Positions 43,650 to 51,811 of a stretch of 64,000 bases of DNA are shown piece after piece (position 1 is the first letter of the stretch; each line of letters opens with the position of its first letter). Origin of the DNA: Frigididesulfovibrio sp031551885 (GTDB taxonomy: Bacteria > Desulfobacterota > Desulfovibrionia > Desulfovibrionales > Desulfovibrionaceae); the NCBI GenBank assembly GCA_031551885.1, contig JAVBMX010000025.1:1-64000 (forward strand), in the 5' to 3' direction. Both the position numbers and the translations under genes were made by a program. Below the pieces are notes generated by a model. The model saw only the letters and a list, made by a program, of their open reading frames with translations. It searched no databases and was not told the DNA's origin.

Positions 43650-43883
43650 TTATGTTGATTTTCCGGCAATGGAACCGGTCAGAATTTCCGGAACGGCGAT
43701 ATGCCGCTTGGGGGGATCGAAGGAGGGGGGCTGGTACGTTTCCGCCGTGGCGAATCCGGCCAGGGTGTAACCCATGAGTTCCTCGGTGATGGAGGCTTTG
43801 CCTTTGCCGACAGCCTCGGCGATGGACGCCTGCAGGGCTTGGCGAATGGCGACGGAAACAGGTGATGGGGAAATGACGGACAC
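43650..43883 (-). CDS. Small protein of unknown function
   Basis: 77 residues (GTG start, preceded by AGAGAGG at good spacing). The sequence begins SVISPSPVSVAIRQALQASI and continues with a helical stretch (AEAVGKGKASITEELMGYTL). There is no signal peptide or membrane helix and no family is recognised. It lies just upstream of the thi regulatory region, in the same direction. Coding is plausible from the ribosome site and codon composition but unproven. Confidence 0.5.
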   Translation of the reverse strand: MSVISPSPVSVAIRQALQASIAEAVGKGKASITEELMGYTLAGFATAETYQPPSFDPPKRHIAVPEILTGSIAGKST

Positions 43884-44032
43884 GGCGAACCTCTCTTTTT
43901 CTCTTCCTCATCTGGTCGGTATTTTTTTAAATATCTTGAGGGAACCGCGTCAAATCGACGAAAAAACAAGGCCCTCAATGCGGAGTGCCGACACGTTGTT
44001 CATCCCGCGCGCAAACGTGGAGCCGGAGGCTT

Positions 44033-44224
44033 ATGACGAATGACGGACTGCGTGAGGAAGTGTTCCAGGATTACGCCGCAGCTATTCAAACTCGCATTGC
44101 CGCTTATGACCCTGGCCCATCGCCAACATCGGCGACCGAGGAGTATCTCGCCGGACTCTTCCAACTACCCAGTAAACTTGGCATGTTTTGTGCAAAATTA
44201 TTGCGATTAAGGAGGGACTCATGA
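44033..44224 (+). CDS. Small protein coupled to the SGNH-CitC fusion gene
   Basis: 63 residues beginning MTNDGLREEVFQDYAAAIQT, mostly helical, with a Cys near the C-terminus (GMFCAKLLRLRR). CGGAGG lies a few bases before the ATG, and its stop overlaps the ATG of the next gene (ATGA), both arguing that it is translated. It lacks the Asp-Ser-Leu motif of acyl carrier proteins. Function unknown; first gene of the island. Confidence 0.6.
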   Translation: MTNDGLREEVFQDYAAAIQTRIAAYDPGPSPTSATEEYLAGLFQLPSKLGMFCAKLLRLRRDS

Positions 44225-46746
44225 TACCCGACTCCGTCGCCCGCCAAGTCCCACGCGATGACGGCATTTTCATAAAAGCCTTGCCCTACGGGGCGATGTC
44301 GCGTTTTTCATGTCCGCTGCTTTGCGCGGAGGCTCTCCAAAAAACGCTTCGCGGCCGCCGCGTGTGGGTGCTGGGCACGGACGGACATGTCAAAAAAACA
44401 TTGGCCCGTGCTTTTATCGTTATGAAGAACGTGGCTGAATCCATAACCTTCGTGGGCAGTTCGCTGAAAAAGCATGATCTGCCTTTGCTGAACAATTTTT
44501 TTTCCCGGTTGGCCGATGGCGACTGCAGAAAAGATGTGGTGCTGCTTGCGGAAGACGACTACGGCCCGGCCTTTGACCGGCTGTGCTCCGTACTGCCTTT
44601 TTTCGTGCCGGTGTTGACGCCCAACGGCTATCTGCTGCCCGGTATTCCCGGCGCGCAGTGGAACTATAGCGAATTGGGAACCGCCCTTTTATCGGAAGAG
44701 GAAACCCTTCCGGAGGCTTTGTCCGCAATGCGGTTTGTGGCCTGGGATGAAGGCGGCCGGTTTCGCCACAGCCTGGCCCCTCTACTGCGCGACATGGGCT
44801 TGCATGCGGCGGGAATAATAAGCAGGGATCCGCAGGCGTGGGGCGGGATAGTCGAAGGAGCGCGAGTCGCCCCGTTGAGTAGCCTGCGCCAAGGTGGGTA
44901 CGACGCTGTTGTTGCCTGTATTGAGGATGGGGAAATTCCCTTCTCGCTGGTTCATGATCGTGTTCCAGACATGACTCCCGTGATGTTTGCCAAAAGTCTT
45001 GCAACATCTGGAGGCAATTTTTATGCAACATTCGCATTGCGGGCCTTTGCCAATTATGGAGAATTTTTTCGATCCCGGAAAGGATCCGGGCAAATGTTGT
45101 TTACGAAAGAAAAGTATCGCGTCTTGTATGATGAATACGAACGTTATGATGGACATTATGACGATTTGTGTGCCGTATCTTTCGGATATAAATTACATAG
45201 CGATACATTGATAAATGATTATTTCCCCACAGCTCTCTGCTCGATGGAGTCTGGATTCAGAAATACTTCGTACCACCAGGAAGTATATGATAATGAAATA
45301 TATGTATATGGAATGTCATACACATTCGGAGCGCATGTTGAGGATACGCACACCGTGCCAAGTTTTTTGCAGAGTATATGTAATGAAAAATCATCTCTCA
45401 ACGGTGGAAAAAGATATATTGTCCACAATAAGGCGATATCGGCAAATCCGATGAGCAACATGTTCGTATGCCTGTCGCATGCCGCGATAAAAAACGATGA
45501 TGTCGTTATTGTGCATATAAGTGAAATACCTGAATATAACAACGAAAAATGGTTTTCATACATCAAAGCTATGGGTAAAATATGCCGCGACAAAGGCGCA
45601 CATTTCGCTGTTTTCCTGCAACCCGCAATAGCCTTGATAAAGAATCATTCGCCTTATGAAATGTTTTTGTTGAACGAATGGGCACAGGTGCGCGGGTATC
45701 TTACTTCGGAAAAATATCTGGATGCCGGGCATTTCGAGAAACAGCAGCAGTATGTGGATGCCATTACCAAAGAAGGAATACGTTGTTTTTCATTGTACGA
45801 ACAATTCGCCCGACCGCATGCCGGCGGCGAGTCATTTTTCGATTGTACCCATATGGGCCCCAACGGCAACAAGATCATAGCGAACGCCTATTACGAACTG
45901 TTCATCAAAAATCTCGCGTCGACTTCAAAGCCCCTATGCGCCGACGACCCAAGTCCCGATGAAAGGGGAGTATATGAGAGTGCCGCATACGCAAGCGCCA
46001 TTCAAGATCTTGCCAAAAACATCCGCCATATGACGAGGACCTCCCCCTCCTTCGTGGACTGGATCGGCCACGTACCCAGGTTTCCGGATACGGAAGGCAA
46101 GCGCATGGGCTGCATTGTGATGAACTGCAACCCGTTCACTTTGGGGCACCGACACATTATTCGCACGTCCCTTGAGAGCGTGGACCGGCTGTACATTTTC
46201 GCCGTCCAAGAGGATCGCTCCTTTTTCAGCTTTGAAGACCGTCTCGCCATGATCCACGAGGGGGTGAAGGAATTCGGGAAGAGGGTGATTGTGGCGCCCA
46301 GCGGCGAGTTCATCATTTCCTCGGCTTCTTTTCCCGAGTATTTTGTCAAGGATCACATTGACTATACGCCCGACGCCACATCGGAGATACTTGTCTTCGG
46401 CGCTGTTATAGCGCCGGATTTGGGCATCAACGTCAGATTATTCGGCGAGGAGCCTTTTTGCCCGGTAACACGCGCTTATCACGAGCAAATCAAAAAGTAT
46501 CTGCCTTTGTGCGGAGTGGAGTGCATGCAGGTGCCGCGCTTCATAAAAAACGGCAGGGCCATCAGCGCCTCTAATGCCCGTTCGCTGTTGCTGGAAAAAA
46601 ATCTTGAAGGCTTTTCCGAACTGGTTCCACGTTCCACTTTCGCCTATACAGTGAAGCGGCTCAACGCCATATTCACCGCCAAAGTGGGGCACGGCGCCGT
46701 CATGGCCGAAAGAAGAAGCACGGAAGCGCGACCTTCGGCAATGTAA
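44221..46746 (+). CDS. Multidomain protein: Rossmann-like N-terminus, SGNH-hydrolase-like middle, CitC-type nucleotidyltransferase C-terminus
   Basis: 841 residues. The first 250 residues hold two alpha/beta stretches (GRRVWVLGTDGHVKKTLARA; PLSSLRQGGYDAVVACIED) that may be Rossmann-like. A central region (about 320-570) ends in Asp541-x2-His544 (DCTHMGPNGNKIIANAYYEL), the catalytic-block pattern of SGNH/GDSL hydrolases. From about 628 the protein matches citrate lyase ligase (CitC): GCIVMNCNPFTLGHRHII, FEDRLAMI, SGEFIISSASFPEYFVKD, GEEPFCPVTRAYHEQIKKYL and ISASNAR (781-787). CitC activates acetate with ATP to acylate a carrier thiol; no citrate lyase subunits are nearby, so the substrate here must differ. 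AAGGAGGG precedes the ATG. The stretch around 44990-45700 is visibly richer in A/T than the flanks. Confidence 0.8.
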   Translation: MIPDSVARQVPRDDGIFIKALPYGAMSRFSCPLLCAEALQKTLRGRRVWVLGTDGHVKKTLARAFIVMKNVAESITFVGSSLKKHDLPLLNNFFSRLADGDCRKDVVLLAEDDYGPAFDRLCSVLPFFVPVLTPNGYLLPGIPGAQWNYSELGTALLSEEETLPEALSAMRFVAWDEGGRFRHSLAPLLRDMGLHAAGIISRDPQAWGGIVEGARVAPLSSLRQGGYDAVVACIEDGEIPFSLVHDRVPDMTPVMFAKSLATSGGNFYATFALRAFANYGEFFRSRKGSGQMLFTKEKYRVLYDEYERYDGHYDDLCAVSFGYKLHSDTLINDYFPTALCSMESGFRNTSYHQEVYDNEIYVYGMSYTFGAHVEDTHTVPSFLQSICNEKSSLNGGKRYIVHNKAISANPMSNMFVCLSHAAIKNDDVVIVHISEIPEYNNEKWFSYIKAMGKICRDKGAHFAVFLQPAIALIKNHSPYEMFLLNEWAQVRGYLTSEKYLDAGHFEKQQQYVDAITKEGIRCFSLYEQFARPHAGGESFFDCTHMGPNGNKIIANAYYELFIKNLASTSKPLCADDPSPDERGVYESAAYASAIQDLAKNIRHMTRTSPSFVDWIGHVPRFPDTEGKRMGCIVMNCNPFTLGHRHIIRTSLESVDRLYIFAVQEDRSFFSFEDRLAMIHEGVKEFGKRVIVAPSGEFIISSASFPEYFVKDHIDYTPDATSEILVFGAVIAPDLGINVRLFGEEPFCPVTRAYHEQIKKYLPLCGVECMQVPRFIKNGRAISASNARSLLLEKNLEGFSELVPRSTFAYTVKRLNAIFTAKVGHGAVMAERRSTEARPSAM

Positions 46747-46762
46747 CATTGCCGAAGGTCGC
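46728..46762 (+). terminator. Perfect hairpin with the stop codon in its loop
   Basis: GCGACCTTCGGCAATG and its exact complement flank TAA, which is the stop codon of the preceding gene (44221-46746). A T run is lacking, so it may act as an RNA-stability element or weak terminator. The following bases to 46949 show no supported gene. Confidence 0.55.
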
Positions 46763-46949
46763 GGCATTTGCAAGGAACACGCCGAAGAAACGGTGCTTTT
46801 TTGTTGTTTTGCGGAATAATTCCTTGTGCCGGATTATGGTTTGATTGTACGCTCCGGTTTCACGCGGGCGCCATCCCTCAACCGCCAAAGGCGCGCTGCC
46901 GCGCACACGGTCGTTGCCGGTGGTTCAACCTTCTTATATCCGAGTTCCT

Positions 46950-48839
46950 ATGTCCGGAGTCTGCGCGTTTCTCAATACCAGAGGCCCCGCCGCACAGGCC
47001 GAAGAGGCCGAATCCATGCTGCGCGCCATCGCCCACCGCGGCCCCGACGGCAGCACCGTGCATGCCGAAGGCCCCGCAGCCTTGGGGTATTGCCTGTCGG
47101 CCGCGCCCAGGGCCAAGGGGACTCCGGGCGATGCGTTTGTTCCCGTCGAGCAGCCGCTGTATGATGAAAAAACGCGGCGGACGCTTATCTGCGACGGCGA
47201 ATTGTATAACGCCCAGGAACTGCGGGATGCGTTGTTGAAACAGGGCTGCCGGTTCCGTTCGCTCTCCCACGCCGAGGTCATGCTGCGCGCCTATGAGGTT
47301 TGGGGCGCTTCCTGCGTTGTGCGCTTTAACGGCTCTTTTGCGCTTCTGTTATGGGATGCGAAAGAGCGATCCCTTTTTGCCGCGCGGGACAGATACGGGG
47401 CAAAACCCCTGTATTACGCCTCATTCGGGGGCGTCACGCTTTTCGCTTCGGAAGTGAAAGGCATTCTTGCCCATCCGTCGACGAGTTGCTCCCTTGATAT
47501 GGAAGCCCTGCTCGAATATTTCACCTTTCAGAACTTTTTCACGGATAAGACCTTGTATGCGGGCGTGCATACCTTTCCGGCGGGCTCGTACGCCTTTTTC
47601 CCCGCGAATGGGGCCACTCCGGGCTTTACGCGATATTGGGACTATCTTTTTCAGGAGCCCGAACAGCGACGAACCGACGACGATTACCTGGAGGAGCTGG
47701 ATTTTTTGTTTCAACAGGCGGTTTCCCGCCGGCTTGGCGGGTGCCCCGAACTGGGTGTTCTTCTCAGCGGCGGGGTGGATTCCGGCGCCATTGCCGCTGT
47801 GGCTTCGCGCAGACATTCCTCGCTAAAGAGTTTTTGCTGCGGCTTCGATCTGCATTCGGTATCCGGCCTGGAGCTTTCCACCGACGAGCGCGAACAGGCG
47901 GAGCACCTCTCATACCTTTTCGGCACCGAGCATTACGAGGTGGTGCTTAAAGGCGGAGATCTCAAGCGCGTCATGCCCGCTTTGGCGCGGCACATTGAGG
48001 AGCCGCGCGTGGGCCAGAGCTACCCCAACTTTTACATTGCGCGCCTGGCCGGAAAGTTCGCCACGGTGGCTCTTGCGGGGGCCGGGGGCGACGAGTTTTT
48101 CGGAGGCTACCCGTGGCGGTATTACCGGGCTGTGGGCTGCAACGGGTTTGAGGACTATATCGACAATTACTATAAATACTGGCAGCGTCTCGTGCCCAAC
48201 TCTGTGATGCCGCATCTCTTCGCTCCGATGTGGGAGGAAATGCGCCATGTGTGGACGCGCGACATTTTTCGCTCCGTCTTCATTTCACCCGCGGCGCCGT
48301 GCACCCCTGAAGACTATCTGAATCTCTCCCTGTACTTTGAGGCGCGAACCTTTTTGCACGGCCTCCTCATAGTGGACGACAAACTTTCCATGGCCCACGG
48401 TCTGCAATTGCGCACTCCCTTCCTGGACAACGATCTGGTGGAGTTCGCCATGCGCCTGCCCGCGCGCCTCAAGGTGGCCAAGCTTAGTGAAGTGGTTCGG
48501 ATCAGCGAAAACGAGCCCGGCAACAAGTTCAAGAAGTACTTCGCCAAGACCAATGACGGCAAAGTGCTGTTGCGCCGCATGCTGGAACGATATGTCCCCT
48601 CGCATATCGCCAATGGTGTGAAGCAGGGTTTTTCCGCGCCGGATGCCTCGTGGTTCCGGGGAGACAGCATGGAATTCGTGCGCCACACGCTGCTCACGCC
48701 CGCAACCCGCCTGTATGAGTTCATGGATAGGGAAACCGTGCGTTCTTTACTCGACGAACACCTGAGCGGCAAAGAAAACCGCCGCCTGCTCATCTGGTCC
48801 CTGCTCAGTTTTGAGTGGTGGCTGCGGTGCTTTCTATGA
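46950..48839 (+). CDS. Asparagine synthase-like amidotransferase with Ser at the catalytic Cys position
   Basis: 629 residues. An N-terminal class II glutaminase fold (RAIAHRGPDGS, ICDGELYN, RFNGSFALLLWDAKERSLFAARDRYG, KPLYY) is joined to an ATP-pyrophosphatase domain with LLSGGVDSGAIAAV (about 271-284) and AGAGGDEFFGGYPWRY. True AsnB proteins start Met-Cys-Gly; this one reads MSGVCAFL, with Ser at position 2 and a Cys at 5, so glutamine hydrolysis may be lost. It may use free ammonia or form another amide. It sits within the glycan island; the radical-SAM gene follows 34 bases later. The start at 46950 is set by the conserved N-terminus. Confidence 0.85.
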   Translation: MSGVCAFLNTRGPAAQAEEAESMLRAIAHRGPDGSTVHAEGPAALGYCLSAAPRAKGTPGDAFVPVEQPLYDEKTRRTLICDGELYNAQELRDALLKQGCRFRSLSHAEVMLRAYEVWGASCVVRFNGSFALLLWDAKERSLFAARDRYGAKPLYYASFGGVTLFASEVKGILAHPSTSCSLDMEALLEYFTFQNFFTDKTLYAGVHTFPAGSYAFFPANGATPGFTRYWDYLFQEPEQRRTDDDYLEELDFLFQQAVSRRLGGCPELGVLLSGGVDSGAIAAVASRRHSSLKSFCCGFDLHSVSGLELSTDEREQAEHLSYLFGTEHYEVVLKGGDLKRVMPALARHIEEPRVGQSYPNFYIARLAGKFATVALAGAGGDEFFGGYPWRYYRAVGCNGFEDYIDNYYKYWQRLVPNSVMPHLFAPMWEEMRHVWTRDIFRSVFISPAAPCTPEDYLNLSLYFEARTFLHGLLIVDDKLSMAHGLQLRTPFLDNDLVEFAMRLPARLKVAKLSEVVRISENEPGNKFKKYFAKTNDGKVLLRRMLERYVPSHIANGVKQGFSAPDASWFRGDSMEFVRHTLLTPATRLYEFMDRETVRSLLDEHLSGKENRRLLIWSLLSFEWWLRCFL

Positions 48840-48873
48840 ACGCGCACGGCATAAACATTGCAACAGAGTGCGT

Positions 48874-49764
48874 ATGAACATGCCGTTTCCGACACGCGTC
48901 ACCCTCGAACTGACCAACGTCTGCAATTTGCGCTGCGTCTTTTGCCCTCGCCGCTTTATGGAAAAAGAGCGGGGGCATATGGATACGCCGCTTGCCCTGC
49001 GCCTTCTGGACGAGATGGGAGAACACCTTCCCGTGACGCTGGTGCCTTTTTTCAGGGGCGAGACGCTGCTGCACCCGGACTGGGACAGCATTCTCGGCCA
49101 CGCGAAAAGGCGCGGCATCGGCCCCATCCAACTTGCCTCCAACGCCGTTCTTTTGACGGAGGAACGGGCACGTCGACTCATTGATCTGAACATCGATTTC
49201 CTTTCCTTTTCCATGGATACCCTCGACCCCGAGCGCTATAAAAACTTGCGGGGGGCCGATTATGAAGAAAGCCTGGACAATGTTCTGCGCTTTTTGAGCC
49301 TGCGCGCCCGCTCGAGATGTTCCACGCAGGTGCAGGTGTCCGCCGTGGAAACAGCGGCCGGCAGCGCGGAAATGGAAAACTTTGTCGCCTTTTGGCGGCC
49401 TAAGGCCGACAGGGTGCGCATCTACCGGGAGCATTCGGCGGGCGGAACACCCGGAAGTCTGGCGAACCCGCCCCTGCCGCGTTCCGAACGCAAGGCCTGC
49501 CATAAAGTTTCGGAAGATATGGTCATTTACTGGAACGGCGATGCGGCCCTGTGCAACCATGACTGGACCCGCAGGGTGACCGGGCAGTTCATCGCAAACG
49601 TGAGCGAAGGCGGCATTGCCGCCGCATGGCAAAGCGAAGCGTATCGACACATCCGCAAGGCCCATGAAACGGGAAGGCTCGCGGGTATAGCGCCTTGCGA
49701 GGGGTGCGATTTTTGGTCCGTGCGCCATACCCCGGCGGACGTGTGGGGACGAACGGCGGAATAG
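48874..49764 (+). CDS. Radical-SAM/SPASM-type protein
   Basis: 296 residues. Cluster motif C17-x3-C21-x2-C24 (TNVCNLRCVFCPRRF), FFRGETLLHPDWDSI and LASNAVLL are typical radical-SAM barrel segments. A C-terminal SPASM-like region supplies cysteines (KACHKVSEDM, ALCNHDW, PCEGCDFW) for one further cluster. Such proteins modify peptides or sugars. The neighbouring asparagine-synthase-like and methyltransferase genes suggest a shared multi-step modification. The substrate is unknown. The ATG at 48874 is favoured over an overlap with the previous gene. Confidence 0.82.
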   Translation: MNMPFPTRVTLELTNVCNLRCVFCPRRFMEKERGHMDTPLALRLLDEMGEHLPVTLVPFFRGETLLHPDWDSILGHAKRRGIGPIQLASNAVLLTEERARRLIDLNIDFLSFSMDTLDPERYKNLRGADYEESLDNVLRFLSLRARSRCSTQVQVSAVETAAGSAEMENFVAFWRPKADRVRIYREHSAGGTPGSLANPPLPRSERKACHKVSEDMVIYWNGDAALCNHDWTRRVTGQFIANVSEGGIAAAWQSEAYRHIRKAHETGRLAGIAPCEGCDFWSVRHTPADVWGRTAE

Positions 49765-49815
49765 CCGCCCCTGTTGTGGGTGCGGGGCGTATTTTCAAGA
49801 AAGGCGCATAAACAC

Positions 49816-50817
49816 ATGCATACTGTTCCTGAATGGTTTTGCCGAGCCACCGGTTGTGTTCCCACCGCCGGAGAACTGCGTTTTCCGAATGCGGCGTACC
49901 GTCTTCATGACGGCGTATGGCTGCCCGGAACTTTTGAGCTCAGCCGCGATCAGCAACAAACCGGCGATGCTTTCGGCCATAAATGGCAACGGGAGGAAAC
50001 CTACACTTCCCCGGCCATGCTGGCCCATGTCCGGCAGTGGCTTTTTGAACGCTACGGCGATGCTCCGGCGCTGGTGCGCTCCCTCGCCGAATCCCCTGTG
50101 GTGCTGGATGCGGGCTGCGGAGCGGGCATGTCGGCCATGGAGCTTTTTGGCTCCGTGTTTCGCGATATCCGCTACATCGGCGTGGACGTTTCGGAAGCGG
50201 TTTTCGTCGCGCGGCAAAGGGTCACGGCACGGGGATTTGACGGTGTTTTCGTCCGTGACGATATCGCCAAGCTTCCTTTTTCTCCAGGTGGAATGGACTG
50301 CATCTTCTCCGAAGGGGTGCTGCATCATACGGATTCCACCAAAGACGCCTTGGGGGCGCTGGTTCCGCTGCTTCGGTCCGGAGGCCTCTTTTTGTTTTAC
50401 GTCTACAACAAAAAAGGCCCCGTTCGCGAATTTACGGATGACCATATCCGCGAACGGCTGCAGCATATGCTTCCCGGTGAAGCCTGGGAAGCTCTTGCCC
50501 CGTTGACGGAACTGGGCAGGCAACTCGGCGGCATCGACGCCGAGCTTGACCTTCCTGAGGGTATTCCCCTTCTTGGGGTACCGGCGGGGAGGGTGTCGCT
50601 GCAGAGATTTTTCTACTGGCATGTCTGCAAGGCCTATTACCGGTCCGATTTGGCGTTTGATGAAATGCAGCACATCAATTTTGATTGGTTCGCCCCCAAA
50701 AATGCGCACCGCCAGACGCCGGAAGAAGTCAGGGAGTGGTGCGCGGAGTTCGGCATGCACATGCGCCGATTCATTGTTGAACCGGCAGGGATAACCGTTA
50801 TTGCCGAAAAACTGTGA
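49816..50817 (+). CDS. SAM-dependent methyltransferase
   Basis: 333 residues. The class I motif I is VLDAGCGAGMSAMELFG, followed by YIGVDVSEAVFVARQRV, FVRDDIAKLPF and DCIFSEGVLHHTDSTKDAL. N-terminal residues 1-90 and the long C-terminal part (after 230) are extra, including an LQRFFYWHVCKAYYR segment. It resembles methyltransferases of polysaccharide loci. The start at 49816 is preceded by AAAGGCG. Its acceptor is unknown. Confidence 0.78.
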   Translation: MHTVPEWFCRATGCVPTAGELRFPNAAYRLHDGVWLPGTFELSRDQQQTGDAFGHKWQREETYTSPAMLAHVRQWLFERYGDAPALVRSLAESPVVLDAGCGAGMSAMELFGSVFRDIRYIGVDVSEAVFVARQRVTARGFDGVFVRDDIAKLPFSPGGMDCIFSEGVLHHTDSTKDALGALVPLLRSGGLFLFYVYNKKGPVREFTDDHIRERLQHMLPGEAWEALAPLTELGRQLGGIDAELDLPEGIPLLGVPAGRVSLQRFFYWHVCKAYYRSDLAFDEMQHINFDWFAPKNAHRQTPEEVREWCAEFGMHMRRFIVEPAGITVIAEKL

Positions 50818-50866
50818 GGAGCGGCATGCCGAAAGGTTGCGCGACAATTGCCGAAGTAGGGATACC

Positions 50867-51772
50867 GTGAGCACCTGTTTATTTATCGGCAGCAAAAAGT
50901 TCGGATTGCGCTGCCTTCAGACGATCCATGCGCAGGATGCCGAAAGCCTGTGCGCCGCCGTTACCATAGACGACAGGCATGACACGCGGACGGAGCTGTC
51001 GGGTTTTTCGGCCTATGCCGAAAATGCGTTTCCCCTGCACGTACTGCAGACGCCGCGAGAACTGTGCTCTTTCGTGGAAAAATACTCGCCCACACTCGTT
51101 TTTGTCTGCGGCTGGTACTCGATTATTCCGGAGCATGTACTTGCAGTTCCGCCGCTTGGTTTTGTGGGCTTTCACTTTTCTTTGCTCCCTCGTTATAGGG
51201 GAGGAGCCCCTGTTGTCTGGAGCATGATCAACGGCGAAACCACAACAGGTTTTTCCTTGTTTCAATTCACTAAGGAAATGGATGCCGGTCCGCTCTTCGC
51301 GCAAGGGAAAATACCCTTTGGAAAGCGTGACTACATAGGAGATGTGCTGCCCCGCATAGAAAATGCGGCCATAGAAAGCCTCAAGGAGGTGTTCCCGCGC
51401 ATCATGACAGGCGCCGCGTCTTCCGTGCCGCAGTCGGGAACGCCTTCCTACGCGGCGCAGCGCCGGCCTGAAGACGGGAGGATCCACTGGAGTCGGCCAC
51501 GGGAACACGTTTACAACTTCATACGGGCGCAAAGTCATCCGTATCCTGGAGCCTTCACGGTTTTTGAAGAAAAACGTCTCACTGTATGGAAGTGCGAAAA
51601 AGTACCGCACGAGTGTTGCGCCCCCCCCGGACAAGTCATAGCGTTTGACGCCGGGAAAGCCGTCGTTGCCTGCGGGGACAATGCAGCCCTCAGACTGGAA
51701 AGCGTTTCTCTGGAAGGTGACCATGTGTCGTCAAAAGAGATATTGAAAAACGCGCATATCCGCTTTGAATAA
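50867..51772 (+). CDS. Formyltransferase-family protein (sugar N-formyltransferase-like)
   Basis: 301 residues, methionyl-tRNA formyltransferase fold. The hallmark SLLPRYRGGAPVVWSMINGE follows His103, and the catalytic Asp139 lies in KEMDAGPLF. The Asn two residues before the His in the classical Asn-His-Asp set is Gly here (VGFHFS). The C-terminal domain (about 205-301) is OB-like. In glycan clusters such enzymes move a formyl group from N10-formyltetrahydrofolate to an amino sugar. The GTG at 50867 overlaps no gene but begins 49 bases after the methyltransferase stop; an earlier frame extension would overlap it. Confidence 0.8.
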   Translation: MSTCLFIGSKKFGLRCLQTIHAQDAESLCAAVTIDDRHDTRTELSGFSAYAENAFPLHVLQTPRELCSFVEKYSPTLVFVCGWYSIIPEHVLAVPPLGFVGFHFSLLPRYRGGAPVVWSMINGETTTGFSLFQFTKEMDAGPLFAQGKIPFGKRDYIGDVLPRIENAAIESLKEVFPRIMTGAASSVPQSGTPSYAAQRRPEDGRIHWSRPREHVYNFIRAQSHPYPGAFTVFEEKRLTVWKCEKVPHECCAPPGQVIAFDAGKAVVACGDNAALRLESVSLEGDHVSSKEILKNAHIRFE

Positions 51773-51811
51773 GCGGTGGTACGACATTATCAGCTGTTGA
51801 AGGACAGGGCC

